In this document: one piece after another, positions 19,066 through 27,525 of the stretch
Position numbering within the stretch: position 1 is the first letter of the stretch
Layout of the letters: each line of letters begins with the position of its first letter
Assembly (NCBI RefSeq): GCF_001598255.1
Contig: NZ_BCYP01000038.1
Coordinates: forward strand, 1 to 64,000
Source: Mitsuaria chitosanitabida ATCC BAA-476 = NBRC 102408
Lineage (GTDB): Bacteria > Pseudomonadota > Gammaproteobacteria > Burkholderiales > Burkholderiaceae_C
Length of the DNA stretch: 64,000 nt
Direction of reading: 5' to 3'
Translations under genes and position numbers: made by a program
The notes under the pieces: generated by a model
The model's database searches: none
Told to the model about the DNA's origin: nothing
What the model saw: only the letters and a program-made list of their open reading frames with translations

Positions 19066-21957
19066 ATGCGATTCACGCCCGCGGCCCCGGCCGCCATCAC
19101 CCTCGCCGTCCTGACCGCCCTGGGCGGCCTGAGCGCCTCGCCCGCCGCCCTCGCCGCGCCGACCGCGGCCGGCGCCAGCGCGGTGACCGCCTCCGGCGGC
19201 ACGCTCAGCGTCAAGCTGGAGAAGGTGAAGCTGGCCAACGGCTTCGAGCTGATCCTGGTCGAGGACCATCGCCTGCCGCTGATCGCCTTCAACATGTGGG
19301 TGCACGCCGGCCCCCGCAACGAGGCCAAGGGCCAGACCGGCTTCGCCCACCTGTTCGAGCATCTGATGTTCGCCGGCACCCGCCACATCCCGCGCGGCCA
19401 GGCCGACAAGATCATCGACGCGGCGGGCGGCACCGACTCCAACGGCTCCACCGACTTCGACCGCACGAACTACTTCTTCACCCTGCCCTCGAATCAGCTC
19501 GAGCTGGGCCTGTGGCTGAAGTCGGACATGCTGGGCTACATGATCGACGAGGTCGATTCCGTGTCCCTGGCCAACCAGCAGGACGTGGTGCGCAACGAGC
19601 GCCGCCAGTCCGTGGAGAACCGCCCCTACGGTCTGACCGAGGAGGCGATGTTCCAGGCGCTGTACCCGGAGGGCCACCCCTACCGGGCCTCGGTGATCGG
19701 CTCGCACGAGGACATCCAGTCCATCAAGCTGGCCGACGTGAAGGCCTTCGCCCGCAGCTACTACCGGCCCAACAACGCGACCCTCGTGCTGGCCGGCGAC
19801 TTCGATCCCGCGCAGGCCAGGAAGCTGGTCGAGAAGTACTTCGGCGCGCTCAAGGCCGGCGACGCCGTGCCCCCGGTCAACGTCGCGCAGCCCAAGCTCA
19901 CGGAAGAGAAGCGCGTCGCGGTGACGGACCGCATCGAGCTGCCGCGCCTGGACATCGCCTGGCACACCCCGGCGGTCTTCCAGCCCGGCGACGCGGAGCT
20001 GGACATCGCTTCCCACGTGCTGGGCGGCGGCAAGTCCAGCCGCCTCTACAAGACGCTGGTCTACGACAAGCAGCTGGCGCAGTCGGTGCAGGTGCAGCAG
20101 TACTCGCTGTCGCTGGGCTCGGTGTTCAGCATCGAGGTCACCGCGCGTCCCGGCAAGTCCATGGAGGAGATCGAGAAGCTGGTCGACGACGCCGTGGCCG
20201 AGCTCTCGCAGAATCCGCCCACCCCGGAGGAGCTGGCCCGCGCCCGCGCCTCGATCGAGACCGCCACGCTGTCGCACCTGGAGAAGGTGCAGGGGCTGGC
20301 CGACCAGATCAACTACTACAACCAGCAGGCCGGCGATCCCAACTTTATCGGCAAGGACCTGGCCCGCTACCAGGCCGTCACCGCCGCGGGCATCCGCGAC
20401 GCGGTCGCCGCGCAGCTGAAGAAGAACGCGCGCGTGGTCGTGCTGACCACGCCGGGCGAGAAGGTGCTGGCGCCCGAGGTCGCGACGCCGCCGATCCCCG
20501 CCAAGGCCGCGAAGAACGAGCGTGAATCGCTGAACGCCGACGTCGCCTGGCGCAAGACGCAGCCCAAGGCGGGCAAGGCCAAGCCGCTGTCGCTGCCCGA
20601 CGGCAAGCGCCTGACGCTGGCCAATGGCCTGACGGTGATCCACGTGGCCAACCCGGGCCTGCCGCTCGTCAGCGCCAGCCTGGTGGTGCGCGCCGGCCAG
20701 ACCGCCAATCCGGCCGACCGCCCGGGCCTGTCCAGCTTCGCCGCCGGCATGCTGCAGCAGGGCACGCAGACGCGCACCGCGCAGCAGATCGCGGACGAGG
20801 CCGCCGGCCTGGGCGCGGCCCTGACCAGCGGCGCCGCGCGCGACGAGGCCCGCATCGAGGTCAGCAGCCTGAAGCGCAACTTCGGACAGTCGCTGGCCTT
20901 GCTGGCCGACGTGGCCCTGCATCCGGCCTTCTCCGAGGGCGAGATCGCGCGTCAGCAGAACCAGCGCCTGGCGGCGCTGGCGCAGCAGCGCGACCAGGCG
21001 CCGGCGGTGGCCTCGGTCGTCGCCAACCGCGTGATCTATGGCGAGGGGCATCCGCTGGCGCAGGCCGGCCTGGGCGACGAGACCTCGATCAAGGCCACCG
21101 ACGCGGCCGCGCTGCGCCAGTTCTGGTCGACCTACTACCGGCCCGACCAGGCCGCGCTGGTGGTCGCGGGCGACATCTCCGAGGCCGAGGTCAAGGCGCT
21201 GGCCGAGCAGCTCTTCGGCGGCTGGCAGCGTCCGGGCACGGCCGCTCCCGCGCTGAACACCGCCGCGCCGTCGCCGGCCGCCGCGCGCGTCGTGCTGGTC
21301 GACAAGCCGGGCGCGCCGCAGACCGCGCTGGCGGTGGTCTCCACCGGTCCGAAGTCCGGCACGCCGGACGCCTCCGACCTCAAGGTGCAGAACGCCGCGC
21401 TGGGCGGCCTGTTCACGTCGCGCATCAACACGCAGCTGCGCGAGGTCAAGGGCTACACCTACGGCATCTACTCGGTCTACACGATGAACCGCGACAGCGG
21501 CATGTTCGGCATCCGCGGCAGCGTGCGCACCGACGTGACCGGCGCGGCGATGGTCGACCTGTTCAAGGAAGTGGACGGCATGCGCGCCAAGCCCATGGGC
21601 GCGGCCGAGCTGAACCGCGTGCGCAACGCGCAGCTGCTGGCGCTGCCGGGGCTGTTCGACACCAACCGCGTGGTCGCCTCGACCTACGCCAGCGAGTGGG
21701 CGCTGGGCCAGCCGGCCGACAGCATCACCTCGCTGCCGCGCAAGTACGGCGCGGTGACGGCCGCGAGCGCCTACAAGGCCACGCGCACCTACGTCGACCC
21801 GGCCGCGCTGATCGTGGTGGCCGTGGGTGACAAGGCCAAGGTGCTGCCGCAGCTCGAGGCCCTGGGCCGCAAGCCGCTGGAGATCCGCGACGCGCAGGGC
21901 GCGCCGGTGGGCGCCACCGCGCCGTCGCAGCCGACGACCTCGGGCGCGAAGCCGTAA
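19066..21957 (+). CDS. Secreted or periplasmic M16 (pitrilysin-type) zinc protease, fused two-half form
   Basis: A 963-residue protein with a signal peptide ending near ALAAP (residue 29). The N-terminal half carries the inverted zinc motif HLFEH (H95, E98, H99) with a third ligand expected at about E178 (VVRNERRQS). The C-terminal half (from about 515) repeats the M16 fold but lacks HxxEH, acting as the non-catalytic clamp. This is the usual YmxG/pqqL-like arrangement, often encoded as two genes but here as one chain. ATG 19066 is chosen because it opens the signal peptide. The likely role is degradation of peptides in the periplasm. Confidence 0.93.
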   Translation: MRFTPAAPAAITLAVLTALGGLSASPAALAAPTAAGASAVTASGGTLSVKLEKVKLANGFELILVEDHRLPLIAFNMWVHAGPRNEAKGQTGFAHLFEHLMFAGTRHIPRGQADKIIDAAGGTDSNGSTDFDRTNYFFTLPSNQLELGLWLKSDMLGYMIDEVDSVSLANQQDVVRNERRQSVENRPYGLTEEAMFQALYPEGHPYRASVIGSHEDIQSIKLADVKAFARSYYRPNNATLVLAGDFDPAQARKLVEKYFGALKAGDAVPPVNVAQPKLTEEKRVAVTDRIELPRLDIAWHTPAVFQPGDAELDIASHVLGGGKSSRLYKTLVYDKQLAQSVQVQQYSLSLGSVFSIEVTARPGKSMEEIEKLVDDAVAELSQNPPTPEELARARASIETATLSHLEKVQGLADQINYYNQQAGDPNFIGKDLARYQAVTAAGIRDAVAAQLKKNARVVVLTTPGEKVLAPEVATPPIPAKAAKNERESLNADVAWRKTQPKAGKAKPLSLPDGKRLTLANGLTVIHVANPGLPLVSASLVVRAGQTANPADRPGLSSFAAGMLQQGTQTRTAQQIADEAAGLGAALTSGAARDEARIEVSSLKRNFGQSLALLADVALHPAFSEGEIARQQNQRLAALAQQRDQAPAVASVVANRVIYGEGHPLAQAGLGDETSIKATDAAALRQFWSTYYRPDQAALVVAGDISEAEVKALAEQLFGGWQRPGTAAPALNTAAPSPAAARVVLVDKPGAPQTALAVVSTGPKSGTPDASDLKVQNAALGGLFTSRINTQLREVKGYTYGIYSVYTMNRDSGMFGIRGSVRTDVTGAAMVDLFKEVDGMRAKPMGAAELNRVRNAQLLALPGLFDTNRVVASTYASEWALGQPADSITSLPRKYGAVTAASAYKATRTYVDPAALIVVAVGDKAKVLPQLEALGRKPLEIRDAQGAPVGATAPSQPTTSGAKP

Positions 21958-21970
21958 GCGGCACTCCCCC

Positions 21971-21994
21971 GGCGGCTCCGCGCGCGGAGCCGCC
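21971..21994. repeat. 24-base perfect palindrome after the M16 gene
   Basis: ggcggctccgcg pairs with its own reverse complement directly after it. It lies 13 bases past the M16 stop and just before a second hairpin with a partial T-run. It probably forms part of the termination region. Confidence 0.5.
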
Positions 21995-22000
21995 CATGCA

Positions 22001-22030
22001 GACGGGCGCCCTGAGGCGCCCGTCGTTCAT
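22001..22030 (+). terminator. Terminator of the M16 protease gene
   Basis: gacgggcgcc-ctga-ggcgcccgtc then gttcatt. The ten-base stem has a weak T-run. It lies between the converging M16 and ptsH genes. Confidence 0.6.
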
Positions 22031-22092
22031 TCCGGCCTCGGGGGCCGGCGCGTGGGAGTTCGCTCGCGCCGGTAGCGCGAGCGGCGAGGCGC

Positions 22093-22362
22093 TTACTGGC
22101 CTTCGCCGAACTTGTCGTTGACCAGCGCGGTGATCGCGTCGTGGGCGGTCTGCTCGTCCTCGCCGGCGACTTCCAGCTCGACCTCCGAGCCCAGACCCGC
22201 GGCCAGCATCATGACGCCCATGATGCTCTTGGCGTTCACGCGGCGGCCGTTGCGGCTCATGAAGACCTCCGACTTGTAGCTCCCCGCCAGTTTGGTCAGC
22301 TTGGCCGATGCACGGGCATGCAGGCCCAGCTTGTTGCTGATGGTGAGCGTCGTCTTGATCAT
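22093..22362 (-). CDS. ptsH: Phosphocarrier protein HPr
   Basis: An 89-residue phosphocarrier that takes phosphate from enzyme I at H15 (KLGLHARASAK) and hands it to EIIA proteins. S46 (NAKSIMGVMML) is present, the site that HPr kinase would modify if the organism has hprK. Full length, and only ten bases after the EIIA gene, so the two form one transcript. ptsI, which usually follows ptsH directly in Burkholderiales, is missing here and found at 444-2222. Confidence 0.97.
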   Translation of the reverse strand: MIKTTLTISNKLGLHARASAKLTKLAGSYKSEVFMSRNGRRVNAKSIMGVMMLAAGLGSEVELEVAGEDEQTAHDAITALVNDKFGEGQ

Positions 22363-22372
22363 GAGGGCGTGG

Positions 22373-22849
22373 TCAGGGCGTGGGGGGATGGGTCAGGGGT
22401 GTCGATGCCGCGGCGGCCGGGGCCACCGCCTTCACCGAGGCGGAACAGGACGCGGGCGGCGGCGCGCAGGCGGGCTGGTCGCAGAGGATGCCCTGGGCGC
22501 CGCCTTGCGTGGCGCGCTGGACCAGCGCGTCCAGGCTCTCGCCCGCGTAGCAGAGCGAGCGCCACAGCATGGGCACGTTGACGCCGGTCACCACCCGCAC
22601 CTGCTCGCCCTGCAGGCGCAGCGCGGCATTGGTCGGGGTGGCGCCGTAGACATCGGTCAGCACCAGGGTCTGCGCATGGGCCGAGGCGTCGATCAGCGCG
22701 CGGGCGGCGGACTCGACATCGTCGGCGTTCATGTCCGGCGTCACGTCCAGCACGCTCAGCTGCAGCGAGCAATGCGGGAAGGTGTGCTCGGCCACCTGCT
22801 TGAGCGCGGTGGCCAGCGGGGCGTGAGCAATCAACAGCAGGCCGGACAT
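22373..22849 (-). CDS. PTS mannose-family EIIA component
   Basis: A 158-residue EIIA-Man-type protein. The phospho-acceptor is the His in LLLIAHAPL near the N-terminus, and TDVYGATPTNAAL and VTGVNVPMLWRSL complete the fold. The start is set at 22849 (MSGLLLIAH), as in relatives. An ATG three codons upstream (22858) is also possible. The last 30 residues are a Pro/Ala/Cys-rich extension of unknown meaning. With HPr directly downstream and no EIIBCD nearby, it probably serves as a phosphorylation-state sensor. Confidence 0.9.
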   Translation of the reverse strand: MSGLLLIAHAPLATALKQVAEHTFPHCSLQLSVLDVTPDMNADDVESAARALIDASAHAQTLVLTDVYGATPTNAALRLQGEQVRVVTGVNVPMLWRSLCYAGESLDALVQRATQGGAQGILCDQPACAPPPASCSASVKAVAPAAAASTPLTHPPTP

Positions 22850-23002
22850 GGGGCGCATTATCGTGCGGCGCAGCAGAGCGGGGGCGGCGCTCGCACAAAC
22901 CCGTGATCGCGGGGAGGGCAGCGGTCGCGCCCCGGGGGGACCGGCCGCCCCGCGTCGCCGGCGCGCCGGGCACCGGCCGGAGGCCCGAAGGAGGCGACGG
23001 CC

Positions 23003-23548
23003 TCAGGTCGGCGGCAACTGGACCGAGCCGACGAACACGTCCCAGGCCGCGGCATCCGCCCGCTCGCCCTGCAGGAGCAGCTGGTACAGCCGGCCGCCGC
23101 GGGAGAACACGGCCTGCCGGACCTGCTGGGCGGGCTGGCCGGGTCGATGCTCGAAGACCTGCTGGAAGGCCTCCGGGTCGCTGTCGATGCCGCGCACGCC
23201 CAGCGGCGCCGAGGCCCCCGGCGCCAGCCGGCGCGCCAGGCCCTCGTGCATGCGGCGCATCGCGGTGGAGGTCGCCCCCGTGTCGCCCAAGTCCGTCCAG
23301 GTGAGCGAGTACTGGCCTCCCTGCGCCTTGCAGCTCAGCGTGCGCAGCGTCACGGGCTGTCCGGCGGGGCCGGGCTGGGCGCGTTCCTCGCGCTCGGGCT
23401 TGCAGGGGAACATGAGTTCCAGCTGCGCGCCCTCGGGCTGCACCTTGCGCCAGTTCAGCGCGGGGCTGCAGGCCGTCAGCGCGATCGTGGCGGCCAGCGC
23501 GATCGTCGCGAGCGGGGGGATGACGGGGCGCGGGGTCGGGGCGGGCAT
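23003..23548 (-). CDS. Putative lipoprotein, function unknown
   Basis: A 181-residue protein with a lipoprotein signal: hydrophobic residues 10-25 and lipobox ALTAC with the lipidated Cys at 27. The mature part has two further Cys (in FPCKPE and LSCKAQ) that could form a disulfide, and the segment VQPEGAQLELMFPCKP resembles small periplasmic proteins of unknown function. ATG 23548 is chosen because it gives a correct signal; the frame is open further upstream through the divergent gene. It shares its upstream region (71 bases) with the CoA-transferase gene. Confidence 0.75.
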   Translation of the reverse strand: MPAPTPRPVIPPLATIALAATIALTACSPALNWRKVQPEGAQLELMFPCKPEREERAQPGPAGQPVTLRTLSCKAQGGQYSLTWTDLGDTGATSTAMRRMHEGLARRLAPGASAPLGVRGIDSDPEAFQQVFEHRPGQPAQQVRQAVFSRGGRLYQLLLQGERADAAAWDVFVGSVQLPPT

Positions 23549-23618
23549 CGGGCGATTATGGGCGGCGGCTCGCACAAGCCCGGGGCCATGCCGGAAGGGC
23601 TTGGCCCACAATGCCCCG

Positions 23619-24884
23619 ATGAGCGAAGCGAACCCCTCCCGTCCCTCCGCCATGGCCCTGCAGGGCGTGCGCGTTCTGGATCTCTCCCGCGTGCTGGCCG
23701 GTCCCTGGTGCACGCAGACGCTGGCCGACCTGGGCGCCGACGTCGTCAAGGTCGAGCGGCCGCCCCAGGGCGGTCACCCCGGCGGGGACGACACCCGCGG
23801 CTGGGGCCCGCCCTATCTGAAGGACCGGGACGGCCAGGACACGGCCGAGGCGGCCTACTACCTGGGCGCCAACCGCAACAAGCGCTCCATCGCCATCGAC
23901 ATCGCCAGCCCGCGGGGTCAGGCCTTGATCCGTGAGCTGGCGCTGCGGGCCGACGTGGTGGTCGAGAACTACAAGGTCGGCGACCTGACGCGCTACGGGC
24001 TGGACGCGGCCGCGCTGCGGGCGGTGAATCCGCGGCTGATCTTCTGCTCGGTGACCGGCTTCGGGCAGACCGGGCCCTATCGCGACCGCGCGGGCTACGA
24101 CTACGCGGTCCAGGGCCTGGGCGGCCTGATGAGCGTCACCGGCGAGCGCGACACCCTGCCCGGCGGCGGTCCGCAGAAGGTGGGCGTGGCGGTGGCCGAC
24201 CTGTTCACCGGCATGTACGCGACGGTCGCGATCCTGGCCGCGCTGCGCCACCGTGACGCGACCGGCGAGGGCCAGGTCGTGGACATGGCGCTGCTGGACA
24301 CGCAGGTGGCGATGCTGGCCAACCTGGGCGCCAACTACCTGACGACCGGCGTGGCGCCGCGCCGGATGGGCAACGCGCATCAGAACATCGTCCCCTACCA
24401 GGTCTTCCAGGCCAGCGACGGCCATCTGATCGTGGCGGTCGGCAACGACGGCCAGTTCATCAAGTTCTGCGAGATCCTCGGCCTGCCCGAGCTGCCGAAG
24501 GACCCGCGCTACGCGACCAACGCCCAGCGGGTGCGGCATCGCGAGGCACTGGTCCCGCTGCTGGCCGAGCGCGTCGCCGCGCAGCCGCGCAACCATTGGC
24601 TCGAGGCCATGGAGGCGGCCAAGGTGCCGGGCGGCGCCATCAACGATCTGAGCGAGGTGTTCGAGGATCCTCAGGTGCGGCACCGCGGCATGGTGGTCCC
24701 CATGGATCACCCGCTCAGCGACGGGCTGCGCGTGGTGGCCAGCCCGATCAAGCTGTCGGGCACGCCGGTGGCCTACCGATTGCCCCCGCCGATGCTGGGA
24801 CAGCACACCGACGAGGTGCTGGGCGAGCTGGGCCACGGTCCCGACGCGATCGCCGCCTGGCGCAAGGAAGGGGTCATCGCATGA
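23619..24884 (+). CDS. CaiB/BaiF-family CoA-transferase (class III)
   Basis: A 421-residue family III CoA-transferase, which moves CoA between carboxylic acids as an interlocked dimer. Diagnostic segments are GVRVLDLSRVLAGPWCTQTLADLGADVVKVE (about 15-45), NRNKRSIAIDI, SVTGFGQTGPYRDRAGYDY and GLMSVTGERD (the expected catalytic Asp region). It is distinct from the formyl- or succinyl-CoA subgroup only by substrate, which I cannot assign. The downstream hydrolase start overlaps its stop as ATGA, so the two proteins are translationally coupled. Confidence 0.93.
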   Translation: MSEANPSRPSAMALQGVRVLDLSRVLAGPWCTQTLADLGADVVKVERPPQGGHPGGDDTRGWGPPYLKDRDGQDTAEAAYYLGANRNKRSIAIDIASPRGQALIRELALRADVVVENYKVGDLTRYGLDAAALRAVNPRLIFCSVTGFGQTGPYRDRAGYDYAVQGLGGLMSVTGERDTLPGGGPQKVGVAVADLFTGMYATVAILAALRHRDATGEGQVVDMALLDTQVAMLANLGANYLTTGVAPRRMGNAHQNIVPYQVFQASDGHLIVAVGNDGQFIKFCEILGLPELPKDPRYATNAQRVRHREALVPLLAERVAAQPRNHWLEAMEAAKVPGGAINDLSEVFEDPQVRHRGMVVPMDHPLSDGLRVVASPIKLSGTPVAYRLPPPMLGQHTDEVLGELGHGPDAIAAWRKEGVIA

Positions 24885-25651
24885 GCACCGATCAGGACGA
24901 AGGACGCGCCGGCCCCTCGGCCGGGAATGGCGGCACCGCCATCGTGCTGGTGCACGGCGCCTGGCTGGGCGCCTGGGCGTGGAAGCGCGTGCTGGCGCCG
25001 CTGCGGGCGGCGGGACATCGCGTCTTCCCGGTCACGCTGAGCGGCGTCGGGGAGCGCGCGCATCAGCCGCAGGACGGCATCCGGCTGCAGACCCACATCG
25101 ACGACGTGAAGGCGGTCATCGAATGCGAGGAGCTGACCGAGGTGCTGCTGGTCGGCCACAGCTACAGCGGCATGGTGATCACCGGGGTGGCGGATCAGAT
25201 GCCGGAACGGATCGCAAGGCTGGTCTATCTGGACGCGGTGGTGCCGGAGCCGGGCGAGTCCTGGTCCAGCCGCCATACCCCGGAGACGCAGGCGCAGCGC
25301 CGCGCGCTGATCGCGGAGTTCGGGCACCTGCCGGTCACGGAGCCGCATGGCATGGGACTCAAGCCGGCGGATTTCGACTGGATGATGCGCTGCCAGCGGC
25401 CGCAACCGGGCGGGGTGTATGACAGCCCGCTGAGCTTCGACAAGGCCGCATGGCTGGCGCGCCCGAGGACCTTCATCGATTGCAACCGTCCGGCCCTGCT
25501 CACCATCGCCGCGGCGCGCGAGCGGGCGCGCGCGCAGCCGGGATGGGAGCTGTTCGAGATCCCGACAGGGCATCAGGTGATGGTCTCGGCGCCGGAGGCG
25601 CTCACCGAGCGGCTGCTCATGCTGGCCGACCGGCAGCGCGCGGGCGGCTGA
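24881..25651 (+). CDS. Alpha/beta-fold hydrolase
   Basis: A 256-residue hydrolase with oxyanion segment VLVHGAWLGAWAWK (about 20-33), nucleophile elbow VGHSYSG and a C-terminal catalytic His in PTGHQVM. The sequence resembles the plant-esterase-like (salicylate or hydroxynitrile lyase type) subgroup that cleaves small esters or amides. ATG overlaps the CoA-transferase stop by four bases. A joint role with that enzyme in carboxylic-acid metabolism is likely but unproven. Confidence 0.85.
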   Translation: MSTDQDEGRAGPSAGNGGTAIVLVHGAWLGAWAWKRVLAPLRAAGHRVFPVTLSGVGERAHQPQDGIRLQTHIDDVKAVIECEELTEVLLVGHSYSGMVITGVADQMPERIARLVYLDAVVPEPGESWSSRHTPETQAQRRALIAEFGHLPVTEPHGMGLKPADFDWMMRCQRPQPGGVYDSPLSFDKAAWLARPRTFIDCNRPALLTIAAARERARAQPGWELFEIPTGHQVMVSAPEALTERLLMLADRQRAGG

Positions 25652-25660
25652 GCCCGAAGA

Positions 25661-25698
25661 CCCTCACCCCAGCCCTCTCCCGCAAGCGGGCGAGGGAG
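25661..25698 (+). repeat. REP-like element, left arm
   Basis: ccctcaccccagccctctcc then cgcaagcgggcgagggag, itself a small hairpin. This pattern is a frequently dispersed intergenic repeat in high-GC proteobacteria. It is repeated in reverse at 25920-25958. Confidence 0.7.
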
Positions 25699-25752
25699 TC
25701 GGGAGGCGCGCTGCCTTCCCATGAGCGGGACCGGCTCTCACTCTGCGTCCCC

Positions 25753-25914
25753 ACTTGCGCCGTATCTCCCTCTTGCGCCGCTTCTCCCTCTTGCGCCGCT
25801 TCTCCCACTTGCGCCGCATCTCCCTCTTGCGCCGCTTCTCCCTCTTGCGCCGCTTCTCCCTCTTGCGCCGCTTCTCCCTCTTGCGCCGCTTCTCCCACTT
25901 GCGCCGCCTCTCCC
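25753..25914. repeat. Nine tandem copies of an 18-bp repeat
   Basis: The unit is TCTTGCGCCGCTTCTCCC. Copies 1, 4 and 9 begin with A instead of T and vary at positions 11-12 (TA, CA, CC), and the other six are identical. A truncated tenth copy runs to 25930. Because 18 is a multiple of three, all six frames stay open and spell six-residue repeats, which look like accidental coding. The array sits between the two REP-like arms. Confidence 0.95.
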
Positions 25915-25919
25915 TCTTG

Positions 25920-25958
25920 CTCCCTCTCCCGCAGGGCGGGAGAGGGCTGGGGTGAGGG
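25920..25958 (-). repeat. REP-like element, right arm
   Basis: Reverse complement of the left arm with few changes (ctccctctcccgc then agggcgggagagggct then ggggtgaggg). Together the arms could form a long hairpin with the tandem array in the loop. From 25959 to 26212 I see no gene. That part should contain the promoter of the next CDS. Confidence 0.7.
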
Positions 25959-26212
25959 TGGGAGGGTGGAGCCACTCGGTCCCCCACGGCGCCTGACGGC
26001 AGGCGGGCGATTTGCCCCGCCCCGGCATGCCCTCGCCACCACCGTCCGGAATTCGCCCCGACCCATCCCCCAACCGTGAGCCATTTCACGGCATTCAGGC
26101 AGGTGGGGCCGCGCCCCCGACTCACGGGATGGCCGGGGTTGTTACAGCTTGGAACCATGGCGCTCCCAGGCCCCGGCAATCCGCCGAGGGCCTACAAAAA
26201 CGACGAGAGAGC

Positions 26213-27382
26213 ATGTCCACCCCGCCTTCCCAGTCGGCCGCCGCCCTGGCCGCCAACGACATGGCGCAGCGCCCCAGCGATTCGCAATGGGGCGACATCG
26301 TCCAGCAACTCGGCGCCGAGATCGCCGGGCCGCTGAGCGCTGCGCTGGAGCGGGTGAACCAGCTCATGAGCACCGGCCAGATCGACCGCCAAGGGCTGCG
26401 CTCCCTGCGCGACGCCGTCGCCCAGGCCCGCGAGGCCGGCATGGTCAGCCAGCAGCTCTCGCGCCTGGCCTCCGGCCGCCTGCGCCTGTCCCGAGAGCGC
26501 GTGCACCTGACGCAGGTGCTGCGCGGCGTCCTGACCCAGCGCAGCCGCGAGACCCAGGCCCGGGGCATCCAGATCCGCCAGCTGCTGCAGCCGATCGAGA
26601 TCATGACCGACGCCTCGCTGCTGTTCTCGCTGCTGAACGCGGTGATGGACTGGGCACTGGCCAACACGCATTCCTCGCTGGAGATGCGGCTGGACCTGAC
26701 CCCGTGGCCGGCCAAGGCGCGCCTGATGTGCCGCTTCGCGCATCGCTCGCTGGACCTGGGCACCGCCCCCGCCTCCGCGATCGCCGAGGCGCCCGAGGCG
26801 CTGAACTCGCTGACCTGGCGCCTGATCGAGCAGACCGCCCTGACCATGGGCGTGCTGCCACTGCGCGAGGACGAGGCCGGCATCACCATGCTGACCCTGG
26901 AGTTCGCCAACACCGTCGGCGACGAACCGGGCCTGCAGGCCGCCCCTCAACCGCAACCGCGCCCGGATCGGCCCGAGCTCGAGGACCCGCAGCCCTCGCA
27001 CAGCTCCAAGCCACTGGCGGGCTGCCATCTGCTGATCGTGTCCCCGCGCCGCGAGATCCGTCAGGAGATCCAGGGCGCCGTGCGCCACATGGGCCTGATC
27101 ATCGACGCCGTGGCCTCCATGGACGAAGCCCTGCAGTTCTGCGAGGAGGGCCTGCCGCATGGCATCGCCTTCGAGCAGTCGCTGCGCGACGCCTCGTTCG
27201 AGCGCCTGCACGCCGACATCACCGCCGAGGTGCCCAACTTCAGCTTCATCGAGGTCCGCGACGGGGAGCAGCAGACCCAGCTCTCCACCGCCACCCCGGA
27301 CCGCATGGCGCGCATCTCGCGCCAGAACCTGCCCGACGCCCTGCCCTCGGTGCTGCTGTTCGAGCTGTCCAAGGCGCTCTGA
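26213..27382 (+). CDS. Degenerate histidine-kinase/receiver-like protein
   Basis: A 389-residue cytosolic protein. Residues 25-110 resemble a dimerisation/phosphotransfer helix pair, but where the H-box should read HExxxPL there is AEIAGPL (35-41), so the phospho-His is absent. Residues 130-235 look like a HATPase domain without a proper N-box (LLNAVMDWA in place of LxNLxxNA) and without G-boxes. After a Pro/Gln/Arg linker (240-268), residues 270-350 resemble a receiver (CHLLIVSPRREIRQ) without the acidic pocket. It is probably a signalling scaffold or regulator rather than an enzyme. ATG 26213 has gagaga upstream; the frame is open further left through unrelated DNA. Monocistronic. Confidence 0.65.
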   Translation: MSTPPSQSAAALAANDMAQRPSDSQWGDIVQQLGAEIAGPLSAALERVNQLMSTGQIDRQGLRSLRDAVAQAREAGMVSQQLSRLASGRLRLSRERVHLTQVLRGVLTQRSRETQARGIQIRQLLQPIEIMTDASLLFSLLNAVMDWALANTHSSLEMRLDLTPWPAKARLMCRFAHRSLDLGTAPASAIAEAPEALNSLTWRLIEQTALTMGVLPLREDEAGITMLTLEFANTVGDEPGLQAAPQPQPRPDRPELEDPQPSHSSKPLAGCHLLIVSPRREIRQEIQGAVRHMGLIIDAVASMDEALQFCEEGLPHGIAFEQSLRDASFERLHADITAEVPNFSFIEVRDGEQQTQLSTATPDRMARISRQNLPDALPSVLLFELSKAL

Positions 27383-27525
27383 GCGGCCGCCGGCCGGCCC
27401 GGGAGTCCCCGGGATCGATCGGGCTGGGCCCTGGGAATCCCGTCGAGCGACGCTCGCCCGACCGGCGCGTCGGCCTTGATCCCGGCCCTGGCGGGGCTTT
27501 TGGCCGGGGACTACACTCCGGCGCC

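Noticed and set aside
25753..25914. CRISPR-like array
   Set aside because: The repeats are 18 bases and directly contiguous, without spacers, and no cas genes are present.
25617..26084. Repeat-encoded peptides (GEAAQE- or RRFSLL-type) in all frames across the 18-bp array
   Set aside because: The unit length is a multiple of three, so every frame stays open by chance; no start with ribosome binding site and no family match.
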